The position numbers were made by a program, and so were the translations under genes. Below are positions 39,271 through 49,922 of a stretch of DNA of 64,000 nucleotides, one piece after another. Within the stretch, counting starts at the first letter, position 1, and the number at the start of each line of letters is the position of its first letter. Origin of the DNA: Dimorphilus gyrociliatus. Lineage: Eukaryota; Annelida; Polychaeta; Dinophilidae. The notes under the pieces were generated by a model that was not told the origin of the DNA, did no database searches, and worked only from the letters and a program-made list of their open reading frames with translations. The stretch is taken from positions 992,001 to 1,056,000 of the forward strand of contig CAJFCJ010000015.1 in assembly GCA_904063045.1 (NCBI GenBank), read 5' to 3'.

Positions 39271-39543
39271 TCTAGAGCCAGATGATTCACTTTTAAATAA
39301 AAATACTATACTAGTTCATATAGGAGCGAGACTTTGATATCCGCTCTGTAGATAGTTTATATACTATTACATGTATAACTTGAAAAGAGAGAAAAAAAGA
39401 AATATTGGATATAGGAGAATATATACTTTTGATAAACATATCGACGTAAAGGAAAAGCTCAATTATTAGTGAATATCTCTCGATGAAAAAGAAATTAAAC
39501 TTCCGAAACGCAGCTTTATGAAAAAATTTCTTAAACCATAATA

Positions 39544-40302
39544 ATGAAAGATTATAAACAGCATTTAAGGGATACCCTTACCACTTCTAGGAATAACACT
39601 TTACTTAAGATAATTATGGGAATTGCCTTGTCAATTTTTCTATTTCATTTTTTAGTTTTACCGAAACTAACTCGTAACTACGATGATCCCTGCTTTCTAG
39701 AAAAGGCTAAGTTCGATGCATTATCGCATACTCTTGGAGCTTTATCAAGATCACTGCAAAAACTTAATGAAACTTATTGGCTTGAATATGGAACTTTGGT
39801 GGGATTTTATAGGAGAAAGTCGATTTTAGAATATGATCATGACATCGATTTAGGAAGATTGATGCATGACAATAAGGATAAAGAAAGAAATGTATATAAG
39901 AAATTAAAAAGAGAGCTTTCAAAATATAATGTAGATTTAATAAAAAATGGATACGTTGTTAGGAGTAGAGCTCGTGATGGTAGCTATGTATACGGAGATT
40001 TGTCAACATGGAGAAAAGTTGTTTTGACAAAAGACGGAAAAAACATCACAGTCCTAAGGAGAATCGATCCAGACTTAAAACCATCGACATTGCTTTTACA
40101 TTTAGCCTATTCAACTGGGATGGGAGATATACCTTCCAATTGGATTTTGCCTTCTAAAAAAGAAAGATTATCAAATGGTAATGTTATTCACGTTCCAAAT
40201 AGCTATTTGAGAGTTATCAGACATAGGTATCCGCTCTCTTGGATGATACCCTTCCCATATAAGTGGAAGTGTTGGTTACCATGGAACTATCCACACAAAT
40301 AG
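39544..40302 (+). CDS. LicD/fukutin-like type II membrane protein, copy 1
   Basis: Intronless, 252 residues. A short basic N-terminus is followed by a membrane anchor (about residues 21-41, IIMGIALSIFLFHFLVLP), then a luminal domain with YWLEYGTLVGFYRR and YDHDIDLG. The G-(S/T)-L-x-G and D-x-D pair is the signature of the nucleotidyltransferase-fold LicD/FKTN/FKRP group, which moves phosphocholine or ribitol phosphate onto glycans. Both halves of the motif are intact. The C-terminus IPFPYKWKCWLPWNYP is strongly conserved with the next gene. Shorter than fukutin (461) or FKRP (495), so it belongs to a smaller sub-family of unknown substrate. AATAAA signals follow at 40437..40442. Confidence 0.83.
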   Translation: MKDYKQHLRDTLTTSRNNTLLKIIMGIALSIFLFHFLVLPKLTRNYDDPCFLEKAKFDALSHTLGALSRSLQKLNETYWLEYGTLVGFYRRKSILEYDHDIDLGRLMHDNKDKERNVYKKLKRELSKYNVDLIKNGYVVRSRARDGSYVYGDLSTWRKVVLTKDGKNITVLRRIDPDLKPSTLLLHLAYSTGMGDIPSNWILPSKKERLSNGNVIHVPNSYLRVIRHRYPLSWMIPFPYKWKCWLPWNYPHK

Positions 40303-40658
40303 GGACATAATTGATCTCTTTTTTACACTGTGATTGTTATAATTATTAATCAGGTTGAAGCTTTGTTAAACGAATCAAAATACAATATTGTTATACTTTT
40401 GAAATTTTTAATGCAGTTTCTTATAATTATAAACTGAATAAATAACTGAATAAAGAGATAAAGTGTACTGATTTCAAAAATCAAGGGAATGTTTGTTTGA
40501 ATGACTGAATGAGATAATTAAAGACTAGCGAATAAAACGAGTCATCCCACATAATCTGGTCATTACCATGTATGTGACAGTTCCCCGTGTCAATTGAAAT
40601 TCAATTTCCTGTAGATGGCGTAGCGTACTACCAGTTTTTCACGTGAATGTTTTGAGAA
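40303..40658. promoter_or_regulatory. Spacer between LicD-like paralogues with promoter motifs
   Basis: 356 bp containing the 3' UTR of copy 1 and the promoter of copy 2. Near its end are TAGATGGCGT (40612..40621), one mismatch from a CTCF-type core, and the E-box TCACGTGA (40639..40646), 12 bp before the start codon of copy 2. No coding sequence. Confidence 0.45.
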
Positions 40659-41456
40659 ATGAAAAGCTGGCTTAACTTGGAAATTGCTCAGACTCTTCAA
40701 GAAACACGAGAAGACATGTTATCTTGTAAACCTAGAGGCCGAACTAAAGCGTCTTTAATAAAAAAAATTCTTATTGGCTCTTTTATATTTTTAGCTTTTA
40801 TGCACATTTATGCATTTCCTAAATTCACTCAATCTTACGGCGATCCTTGCTATCTAAATAAAGCCAAATTTAATGCCTTAACTCACATCCTTCACTCTAC
40901 TGTAGCTGTTCTACAAAAACGAAATGAAACCTATTGGCTAGACTATGGAAGCTTAATGGGATTTTATAGAGCACGTGGTGTAATGCGTTATGACTCAGAT
41001 ATTGATATGGGTCGATTAATTCACAGTGACCCAGAGAAAGAGAAACATTTTTATAAAGTATTTGTTGAAGATATGAAGAAGCATCATGTTGATGTAATAA
41101 AAAATGGAACAATGCTCCGTCGTCGAGCGGAAGATGGTGATTATGTATTTGGTGATCTCATGGTATGGAGAAGATCCACGATTACTCAAGATGATAAAAA
41201 AATTTCAGTTTTAACCAGAAGAGATCCTAAATGGAAAGAATCAATGATGTTAAAAGTTGCAAAGTCCATGGGGGCTGGAGATATACCTGAAAAATGGGTC
41301 CTTCCACCTAGGCCTCAGGTGTTATCCAGTGGTCAAATTGTGCACGTCCCTAGAAACTATGAAAGAGTTATTCGTTTTAGATATCCATTTTCGTGGAGAA
41401 TACCCTTTCCATATAAATGGAAATGTTGGCTTCCGTGGAATTATCCTGAATCTTAA
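40659..41456 (+). CDS. LicD/fukutin-like type II membrane protein, copy 2
   Basis: Intronless, 265 residues, clear paralogue of the gene just upstream on the same strand. After a slightly longer cytoplasmic N-terminus a membrane anchor (about residues 33-53) precedes PKFTQSYGDPCYLNKAKF, NETYWLDYGSLMGFYRA and YDSDIDMGRL, so the LicD-type nucleotide-binding signature is intact. The end, IPFPYKWKCWLPWNYP, is identical to copy 1. Probably a Golgi/ER glycan-modifying transferase; the acceptor is unknown. The tandem arrangement and the shared lack of introns suggest a local duplication of an intronless gene. Confidence 0.83.
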   Translation: MKSWLNLEIAQTLQETREDMLSCKPRGRTKASLIKKILIGSFIFLAFMHIYAFPKFTQSYGDPCYLNKAKFNALTHILHSTVAVLQKRNETYWLDYGSLMGFYRARGVMRYDSDIDMGRLIHSDPEKEKHFYKVFVEDMKKHHVDVIKNGTMLRRRAEDGDYVFGDLMVWRRSTITQDDKKISVLTRRDPKWKESMMLKVAKSMGAGDIPEKWVLPPRPQVLSSGQIVHVPRNYERVIRFRYPFSWRIPFPYKWKCWLPWNYPES

Positions 41457-41700
41457 AAAATGCTTCATTTATGGCTGTCATTGAATTTTTTTTTAATATA
41501 AATCTTCCTTTTTTTGCATAATAAGAACAAGAAAAGTTTACAGTGCTGTAAAAAGTATCAAAATATGTTTCCTAATCAATTTCCAACAGTTACGAACTCA
41601 AGAAGATGATGCTTTATATTGAATTTAACACTAAAAAACAGTTCTTGTTAGAGATATCATTTATATAAAGTCAAAACTATTGAACAAAAGAGTTAATTGA

Positions 41701-42936
41701 TTATTTATTGTTTTTAGATTTTAACTTCTTTTTCTCTACTTTAGCCTTAGTAACTTTACTAATTTCCTTTTTCTTCATATTTTTCTCTTTTGTTATCTTT
41801 TTGACATCTTTCATAGTCTTCTTTAAAGTTTTCTTCTTAACTTGATCATTTAACCCATTATTGGTTTTAACATTCTCAGCGTTACTCTTATCTAATTTCT
41901 TTTTTTTGGTTTTATTTACTCCTTTTTTAACATTCTTCTCTTTACCAGTTTCCTTATCTTTTTTCTCTAAAAGTGGCCTGTTTTTTTTATTGAGCCTCTT
42001 TAGACCTTTCTTCTTCATTAAGTTCTTTTTTAATTTCTTGGTTGTACTCAGAATCATACCGGTTTCCATATCATAAACGTCGATATCACCATAAGTTCCA
42101 ACTTTAACTTTCTTATCAAGTTGGGTATCTATCTCCTCCAGATCTTCTTCAACTTTCTTTTCATTCGTAGTTTCACTCAAAATAACATCAGCTTTATTAC
42201 CGTAATCCACGTGAAGAGGTAGGGATGGACAATTGCTAGATATCAAATTAACCATTCGAAAGTTATTAGATCCTCCCGGTGTCTCTTTGCTCATAACTTT
42301 CAATATAGCATTGATATTTTGAGCGACATGAATATTCTTCATTTCTGTGCTGCCGACTGGAATGGAGACATTCTGGCCTTTGCCATGTAGCTCGCAAAAA
42401 GTGAACGATAATGCTCTTTGCAATTCTTTCTTTAAATTTTTCGCTTCCAAGTCGAAAGAGATCGGAAACTTATGGCGATCGTAGAAAGCCTTGCCCAATA
42501 TGGCTGGCAATAGACGATACACACGAGAGTCTGCAAGAAATATATCATAGAGCGTTGATAAATGACGCTTTGCTTCGTACGTCTGATGTTCTAACTTAAT
42601 TTGTTTCAATGGAACTATTGCCGAGATTTCCTCACTTATATTCTTTTCTTTTAACAGTTCTCTGAAGTTTTCCTCTGTATCTTCATATTCTCTGCTTGTC
42701 TTATCTAGATCTTTAGTAATCAAGCATACTTCAGCATTGTCCTCTATGAGTCTATGAGGCAGAGGAATCTTTATATGTCTATTTTCCTTAACGTTGGGGA
42801 TCTTCTTAAAAACAATTTGAACAAAAATTGATGAAGAATCCTTCAAAAGAGACTGCTTTTTATCTTCAGATTTATTATTTACTAAATCTTTAATAATTTC
42901 TACAGACTTTGCTAATTTACTTTCATTAAATTCCAT
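41701..42936 (-). CDS. RSL1D1: Ribosomal L1 domain-containing protein 1-like nucleolar protein
   Basis: Single-exon 411-residue protein. Residues ~1-250 form a ribosomal-L1-type fold with landmarks seen in RSL1D1/Cic1-Utp30 proteins: FVQIVFKKIPNVKE, IPLPHRL, EVCLITKDLD, TYEAKRHLSTLYDIFLADSR, RLLPAILGKAFYDRHKFP, and a second half around IPVGSTEMKNIHVAQNI. The last ~120 residues are almost entirely Lys-rich, as in nucleolar proteins, and would give nucleolar targeting and RNA binding. The role is in ribosome biogenesis. On the minus strand, tttcag lies just before GCAAAATGG, so a 5' UTR intron or trans-splice acceptor may end five bases above the ATG. The gene is convergent with LicD-like copy 2 (245 bp gap, nothing recognised in it). 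Confidence 0.88.
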   Translation of the reverse strand: MEFNESKLAKSVEIIKDLVNNKSEDKKQSLLKDSSSIFVQIVFKKIPNVKENRHIKIPLPHRLIEDNAEVCLITKDLDKTSREYEDTEENFRELLKEKNISEEISAIVPLKQIKLEHQTYEAKRHLSTLYDIFLADSRVYRLLPAILGKAFYDRHKFPISFDLEAKNLKKELQRALSFTFCELHGKGQNVSIPVGSTEMKNIHVAQNINAILKVMSKETPGGSNNFRMVNLISSNCPSLPLHVDYGNKADVILSETTNEKKVEEDLEEIDTQLDKKVKVGTYGDIDVYDMETGMILSTTKKLKKNLMKKKGLKRLNKKNRPLLEKKDKETGKEKNVKKGVNKTKKKKLDKSNAENVKTNNGLNDQVKKKTLKKTMKDVKKITKEKNMKKKEISKVTKAKVEKKKLKSKNNK

Positions 42937-43445
42937 TTTGCCTGAAATTAAAATTAGTTAACTCTCCAAAACACGTGCTTTCGCAGTGGACTGCCTAAGT
43001 AGTAGTATGTCGCGATTAAAAATGGCGGCACATTGAGAAATCTACTTTTCACTTAAAAAAGTTTTTTTCAAATATTCGTAAAAATATCATTCATGGATTA
43101 TAAATAATATAACTTTAAATATATGATTAATAGTCAATGATGAAAAAATTTGAAGCGATAATTTTTAAGATAGTTTACTTACCTTTAATAGAATAAATTT
43201 ATGAAAAAGCTTAATTTATCGATAACGTTTTTATCCCGTAAAAGATTTTTATTTATCTCAAATTCATTTAGCTCTTCTCTTTTATATTAATAATCTAATA
43301 TGTAGTAGCGTCCAATATTCTTAGAAAGTAGCTAGACCAGCTGGCCTATTTCCTTTTCCGGTATTTGGTTTTTCCACAGAAACCAAAGGTAAACTATTTT
43401 ATTAGATTCGATTTGATTAGCATCTTTGTCTGATGACGATATGAT
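42937..43445. promoter_or_regulatory. Divergent promoter region RSL1D1 / PARG
   Basis: 509 bp between two divergent start codons. It contains an E-box CACGTG (42972..42977), 35 bp above the RSL1D1 ATG, and AAAATGGCGGC (43019..43029), which matches the YY1 consensus (A-A-n-A-T-G-G-C-G-G-C). Two tiny uORFs precede the PARG start: ATG-ACG-ATA-TGA at 43433..43444 and ATG-ATA-TGA at 43441..43449, the second overlapping the main ATG. Whether they lie in the mRNA depends on the transcription start. Confidence 0.5.
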
Positions 43446-45080
43446 ATGAGTAAGAGAAAGATATTCAAACAAACTTCGATTAAAGATCACGTAAATAAAC
43501 GCCCCAGAATTTTACCATCGGAAGAAACGAAAATACAAATAAGATCCGGTGAAGACAATCAAATTACAATGGCAACTTCTTCATATCTAACAAGAGAGGA
43601 TCATGGTATAAGCGATTCTGATGAAGAAACCCAGCCAATCGATAGTCATGATGACACGGATGAAGATGATAGTAGTAGCGATGAATACGATAATAACGAG
43701 CAGAGTTTAAGGAAATTAGGAGAGGAAGGAATTCCTATTCAATTTGGTTGTGAAAATGAAATTTTATGTATGCCAGGAGCCGATAAAAATTATAGGCATG
43801 ATGATTATGTAAAAATGCCCACTGAGTCACGAAGGTGGACCGAGATTACAAATCAATTAAAAAATGTTAATGATTTTTGTAGTTTTAAGAAGGCCGTGAA
43901 AAAGTATTTTAACGACATTAACGGTACAAGTTTGAATTTTGAAGCTTTAAAAGAGTTTTTGAAGCAATATTCAAAAAGGAGGGAAACCCTTGGTAAAATT
44001 GTTCGGTTGGCTCTGGAGCTGAGAAACTATAAAATTCCCTATCTTAAGAGTGGAACAAAAAAATGCATTACGCTTGGCCAATACAGCATCGCATGCTTGT
44101 TAGCTAATGCTTTCTGTTGTACTTTTGAGCAGTCAAAACAGGATAACTGTCCAAATATTAATTTCTCTCATCTTTTCTTTTGTGATGATCAAGGACCAGA
44201 CATGCAAAGAAAATTGGAAAAATTGAGGTGTATTTTCAATTATTTTGATCGAATTATTGATAGGAAGGACGAAGGTGGCATGGAAACTTACATAACATTT
44301 GACAGACGCCATGTTACGAGTGATATGATTCCTAATTGGGAAACAAGTTCTGCTAAAATTGGTTCAGAAAAATTTTTTGTTACACACAAAGAAATTCATC
44401 AATCAGATTATGCTGTAGTTGATTTTGCGAATAAATATATAGGAGGAGGTGTTCTTGGCAGAGGACTCGTTCAAGAAGAGATAATGTTTTTACAGAATCC
44501 TGAATTGATTGTTTCAAGACTATTTACCCAAAGATTAGAAAGTACAGATTGCTTAGTTATTACCGGATTTGAAAATTTCAATAAAACTACAGGATACGCG
44601 TCAACTTTCAAATTTGATGAAAAATCGGACGATAAAACACATACATATCAACTATGCAAAGATATGAAACAACGTTTTTCTCAAACAATCGCCATTGATG
44701 CTCTACCCTTTAGAGACCCTAGTGACCAATATAAACATGCAAACCTAAAACGGGAATTGAATAAAGCTTTTGTTGGTTTTCATGAACCACATGAAAAAAG
44801 CGTTGCTTTAGCCACCGGAAATTGGGGCTGTGGAGCTTTTAAAGGAGATAGGGAATTAAAATTTTTAATACAATTAATGGTAGCCACCGAAACTAAAAGA
44901 GAGATTTACTATTCAACTTTTAACGATAAAAGATTCGAAAAGAAACTAAGAAGTATATACAATAAATTGAAGAGCAATCGCAAAGAAGTGAAAGATATTT
45001 ATAAATACATTATAGACTTTGGACCTGAAGTGTTCAGGAATGAAGCACATATCTTTCGATTTATTGAAGAAAACCTTTGA
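43446..45080 (+). CDS. PARG: Poly(ADP-ribose) glycohydrolase (PARG), intronless
   Basis: Cleaves ribose-ribose bonds of poly(ADP-ribose) in DNA-damage signalling. 544 residues in one exon. Residues 1-~110 are a low-complexity acidic N-terminus; KQTSIKDHV near residue 8 resembles a PCNA-interacting (PIP-like) element, and KRPR nearby could be part of an NLS. The catalytic region has VKMPTESRRWTEI, GQYSIACLLANAFCCTF, the PARG signature GGG at residues 333-335 and catalytic QEE at 343-345 (IGGGVLGRGLVQEEIMFL), NPELIVSRLFT, AIDALPFRD, and ATGNWGCGAFKGD. All catalytic residues are present. It resembles the short isoforms or invertebrate PARG rather than the 976-residue human form. AATAAA lies at 45247..45252. 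The complete absence of introns is notable next to intron-rich neighbours. Confidence 0.97.
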   Translation: MSKRKIFKQTSIKDHVNKRPRILPSEETKIQIRSGEDNQITMATSSYLTREDHGISDSDEETQPIDSHDDTDEDDSSSDEYDNNEQSLRKLGEEGIPIQFGCENEILCMPGADKNYRHDDYVKMPTESRRWTEITNQLKNVNDFCSFKKAVKKYFNDINGTSLNFEALKEFLKQYSKRRETLGKIVRLALELRNYKIPYLKSGTKKCITLGQYSIACLLANAFCCTFEQSKQDNCPNINFSHLFFCDDQGPDMQRKLEKLRCIFNYFDRIIDRKDEGGMETYITFDRRHVTSDMIPNWETSSAKIGSEKFFVTHKEIHQSDYAVVDFANKYIGGGVLGRGLVQEEIMFLQNPELIVSRLFTQRLESTDCLVITGFENFNKTTGYASTFKFDEKSDDKTHTYQLCKDMKQRFSQTIAIDALPFRDPSDQYKHANLKRELNKAFVGFHEPHEKSVALATGNWGCGAFKGDRELKFLIQLMVATETKREIYYSTFNDKRFEKKLRSIYNKLKSNRKEVKDIYKYIIDFGPEVFRNEAHIFRFIEENL

Positions 45081-46526
45081 TTAAAAAGCAGAAACTCTGT
45101 AAAACAGTCTTTTCTATCATTAGTTAATGTTTCAATTATTGCACATTTCTTATAAATTTTAGTTTCTGTTATTATGGAGAAATTAGATATTTCTTAATTG
45201 TTCTCTCTCAGTTTCCACCTCTCTTTCTTCTTCTCGTTTCCTTTATAATAAAACTTCAGGGAGGGAAAGAGAGAGACAGAGAGCGATTTCTGTAAAAGAA
45301 TTATTATTTTAAGTATAAATATAAATTGATTTTGCGAATGTTTTTTGTATTCCTTGTCTACTTTCTCTTATCATAGAGTTGATAAGTAATACATAATGAG
45401 CATAAATTGCACTATTAACTACTAAAAATGATTTAAGCTTCTATTCTTCAAAGATGCAAATATTACAAAAAACTTGAAATTAACTTTTCATGATATTTTA
45501 TCTCTTCGACACTAGATGGCGTTTTCTCCAAACTAGTCGACGTTGAGAAGTATCATTAAAAGTTACAAGTATGATGATAGAGTTAATAGATAGCATATAT
45601 TTTAAATGGACATATAAAGAACAAAAATATATACATCAAAAGCTTTTTAAAGGTTTTTTTACACTGTTTTTGACAAAAGGTTTCGTATTGGAAATGTGAT
45701 TTAAATTTTAGTTCTTAAGGTAATTAAAGCCAGTTTACTTCCGGTTCAAAGGCTTACAATAAAAGAAGATGAGAAAGCTCTATACTATAATAACAAATAA
45801 AATGCTTTCCTTTTTTCCTTCATCTTTTTTTATTATCCTATTCGATAATTTATAGTTTGTCAGATTATTGTAAAAATCAATCATCCTTTTGGTCTCTTTC
45901 TTCCTTATTTAACGGAAATAGTTTAAAGAAAAATTTCAAGGTTGTTAACTCTTTGGTTACTTCTTTCAATGTAGGTATTATCCTTTATAATCTATTCTAA
46001 AAGAAAAACCTTGTGGAATAGAATGTGGGCAATCTTACCTGGCTTACAGCTGATTCGATTAAACTCCCCCACCGCCTTCTACTTTTCTTTCATCTTTTCA
46101 TATAATTTGTTAGTCCCAAAGTCACGTTCTCTACTCAATTTATCCTCTAACACTACTATCATTTACTTCTCAATCATCCTCTTTTTGACCTTCATAAACA
46201 TGTTTCATTAGACTTCAACTACTATGAGAAATTTACAAGAAACCGTAGTACAACTAACTAGATTTTCATAAAAGGGTTTTACATTTATTATAAGGCCGCT
46301 TTTTCTCCAGATTAGTTTCATGTATACGATTTAAACATTTGTGTAAAGGTATAGTTTCGTTTTACAATATAACCTTGATTTATAAACAGTTCATAAATAT
46401 GCATATTTTATTTTTTAAGTGAGCGAAAGAAAGAGTTTGATAGCACATCAAATATCGACATCTTTTCATTCTAACTTGTCTTTTATCACAATAAACAAGC
46501 ACTGATCCTCTCATTGCATAATCTTA
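45081..46526. other. Intergenic region between PARG and COG3 (convergent)
   Basis: About 1.45 kb with the PARG poly(A) signal, purine-rich GA runs near 45261..45285, and a CTCF-like core TAGATGGCGT at 45513..45522. An open frame at 46011..46211 reads as an unremarkable hydrophobic/Ser-rich peptide with no start context or homology I recognise. No gene called. Confidence 0.5.
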
Positions 46527-49500
46527 TCAAGTATTAGAATTCAAAACAGGGAGCGTTGTTGACATAACCAAATTAACTTGCTCTAAAGAGGGCGCGGCAA
46601 TTATTTGTTTATCTTCTTCGTTATAATGATCTTGTAGTAGCGAGTGAAGAGTTTGAAATTTTGCATAGACCCCCGTCTTTACTGGTCTAATTAGAATAAT
46701 TTCTGTATCCCGATTTGCTAGGTAAAGAGTCATCGATTTCTATATGAAAACAATAAACTTGTCAATGACTATTTAGTATAAAAGAAAAGAAGATGGCAAA
46801 GACTAGTACTTGTAATTGCTGCTTGTCGACTTTAAGCTTTTTGTAAGTCTCAGCAACGACATCATTCAACACCTGAGGTGTTGCAAAAGGTTGATTACGC
46901 AACTTGACATCTGGACCTCCATCTTTACTCATATTAAGACATCGATCAGCCTATAAGATTTATATACTCAATTATGTTGAAAACAAGAACAAGTGATTTA
47001 ATAAGAAATAATTAAATATAGTAAAATATACCTTATCAAGAAATGCCATTAGCGGCGCTACTAAATATTGAGTAGCATGATTTATAAAATTTTCGCATGA
47101 CTTTTTCAATTGAGTATCAACCTCTTTCTTCGAGTCTATAAACGTCTCAGTAACTTGTGGCGTTCCCTATAATTTATAAAAAAAAGTAAAGTACAGTTAA
47201 AGTGCAAAAAACATGTAGAATGAAACTAATTATTGTCGTCAATCATAATCTTACATCGAAAATAAATTTCAGGAGAGCATTATTGCTATTAAGTGCAAAT
47301 AACTTTGATCGAGCCGATAATAAACCTGCCGCAGCATCTAAAATAACAATGATAAAAGTTTAATATACTGAATATAGGTAAAAGAAAAAAGTAGCTTCCA
47401 ACCTTTTATCTTACTAAAGTCAAGAGCCGTTTCCTTTACTGAAAAATCAACATGAAAAGGTACAATTTGTTCTCTCAAAATCAGCAGGTGCTTAATAAGG
47501 AATAATAAACCGTCTAATTTTGTCTAAAAAAAAGTACAGATATATTGAAACTTTTTGAAAAATACATCTGACAGGAATATTGATTAAATTTTACCTTTTT
47601 ATTACTAATTATAGTCGATGCTCCCACTAGAGATTCAATGCACATATTTAAAGCTTCTTGCGATAAACCTTGAAATGTCGATTTCTGAAAGAAACCATAA
47701 AAACAATGTAATCATTGAAATTCTAGGTTTGTAGTCAAACAACAAATTGTTGCAATTCGGAATATTATTTCATACGTACATCAACGCAACGGTATAATTT
47801 TGATAAACAAACTAGAGTTCTCCTAACAGTTGGATACCACATACCATGTAGATCTGCAGGACTTATTGGCATATTCGGATGAGCAACTACTCTTCCATTT
47901 ACCTCTGAATACGTATCTGTAATTTTCATAAATACATAAATAAATAAATATTGATTAATATTCAAAAGTTTAAGTAAAACCAACCTTCCAAGGATATTGC
48001 AGAAAAACCAACGGGTGATGAATTGTTTGACTCAGTCTCTTCTCTAGTAGTATTGTTACTCGTACCCGTATTTATTCTAGCAACCTCAGCTGATGTTGAC
48101 GATGCAGTTGAAGTTATTGAAGATGTTCGTTCGTGTCCTTTTAATTTTTTTCTGTGACTATGAGCTATATTTTGCATCATTTCTAGTTTATCAGGATAGG
48201 CTAAATCACCGGGAGCTGGTTTGTAACCTAAAATTTCACTACGAACATAACTCTGAGCCCTATAGACGAGTCTCTCTAACACATCTTGTAGCATTTGATT
48301 ACAAACGTTCTCAAAAGCCAATAAGCAATCCCCAGTGCTGATAGTGTGTTCTTCTAGCATTTCAACTTTTAATATACTACAGAGTTCGGCTAATGTTTCA
48401 AGGTGATTGATGTGTATGATAAATGGTCGCAGAACGTCATACAAAAGGGTGCACAATGCTTCCAGCGATTCATGCAATATAGGTGCTTGTTTGGAAAAGA
48501 AGTGAAAAAACAATTGATACTCGTCTTCACATAAACGTATCATAAAGGCACAGCCACTTCTCATCAAAGCACATTGATCTCTTGCGTGTTTCTTTGCTAA
48601 ATCAGTGACCGCAGCAGTTACACTAGGTTGTAAAAGCTGGTTTCTTTGTTGAAGATAAAAGCTCCGACAATCGTATAAGAAATTTTCATATTCTTCAGAT
48701 ATATTTACTCGTTGTTCTATTTGTTCCATAAATGACTTGATACGAGGAGCGTTTGTTCTAAATTTACCATAGAACAAAGTGAACGCGTCATCAGTTGGAT
48801 TAGGAACAGTCTACAACAAATAAAGAATAAGAAACAATATAGAAATAAACGGGATGTAATAAAAAAATATACCTTATGTATATCAGGCATAACTTTTTGA
48901 GTTGCTTCAGTTAAAACTTGAATAACATAAGTCTTTATTCTTAATAAAGCCTTAGATAACAGATTAGTATACTTTAATAAGTAATTTTGAGATTCTTTAA
49001 AGTTAGGCTATCAAATAAAAAAAAATATAAAGGAAATAATGAATGAAAAAAGTGAAGAAAAGTCACTCAATATACTCTTTTATACATACATTTTTTTTCA
49101 TAAAATCAATGCAGTCGTCTATTTTGTTTAATAATGGAATTAAATTTTCTGTTGTTGCAGCCACATAGGGTAACGATAGTTTCTGTTTAATTTAAATATT
49201 AATTGTAATAATAACTTTCATAAAATTATTGAAGAAGCTTACTTTGGAAATTTTATCATATTCGTTAAAGTAACCTAATACGTTGGCAATTTCATCAGCA
49301 TTTCTAGATAAACGCTGTTGTTCTGCTAACCAATGTTCACAAGCGGAATGTAAAGCCGATGTTGATGTTGATACTCTTACATATTTTTCTTTCAAATCTT
49401 CAGCACATTCTAATGTATGAGAAACTTGTAATAAGGTTTCGGTACATTTTTCCTTTTGCTTTAGAAGTGCTTTGAGATATGCTGAACTTTTTCTACTATT

Positions 49501-49922
49501 TTCATCCTCTATACCTTTACTGATAGCTAACATCCATGAAAAATACTAATAGATAAAAAGAAAACATAGATTCTTATTGCAGTTTGAACGTAAATGAAAA
49601 CCTCTTGGAAATTTTTTACTGGAAAATGCTTTTCTCCCATAAGATTTTCCATTGGTGTTTCTGTTGAATTAGAATTGGGTACGGAGATAATTCTTGGGAA
49701 ATCATCTACTGGCAGCTGAAAAAAATTCCATTGGGCGGTGAATTTCGACAATAGAGATATGAATGTAATACAAACTTCAGTTGGTAACGCACGATGATTA
49801 GCCAATGTTGATAAGTCCATAATGGAATCCTTTTGTTCATCGCTCAATGGCGCTGTGGGATCGGTTTTAGCATCCCATTTGGCAAGTTTTTCCCGAAGAC
49901 ACCGCGGATCTAAATCTGCCAT
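46527..49922 (-). CDS. COG3: Conserved oligomeric Golgi complex subunit 3, complete, 12 exons
   Basis: Lobe A subunit of the COG tethering complex that captures retrograde vesicles at the Golgi. Exons (minus): 49602..49922, 49243..49545, 49090..49182, 48873..49007, 47985..48810, 47780..47916, 47595..47684, 47403..47523, 47255..47337, 47032..47166, 46810..46950, 46527..46739; the total closes in frame at 865 residues (human 828). Recognisable blocks: [127 protein letters not shown], and the C-terminal [20 protein letters not shown] and [11 protein letters not shown] Ser/Thr/Asn-rich insertion lies before the [10 protein letters not shown] block, as in other animals. Just above the ATG the minus strand reads tctatag then CCAACATGG, again a possible 5' UTR acceptor. 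Confidence 0.97.

Larger units (their letters stand above)
35937..39543. other. 3.6-kb intergenic region between giant gene and LicD-like genes
   Basis: The longest gene-free stretch of the window. It must carry the promoter of the giant gene (minus) and of the first LicD-like gene (plus). It contains a near-CTCF core (36239..36248), a candidate inverted-repeat element (37746..38471), a (TC)n stretch near 37580..37603, and an E-box TCACGTGA at 39263..39270. I found no convincing exon; the only sizeable open frame (37498..37695) is low-complexity. Confidence 0.6.

Noticed and set aside
46011-46211. 66-residue open frame in the PARG/COG3 gap
   Set aside because: No start context, motifs or codon pattern that suggests a gene; ordinary chance frame.
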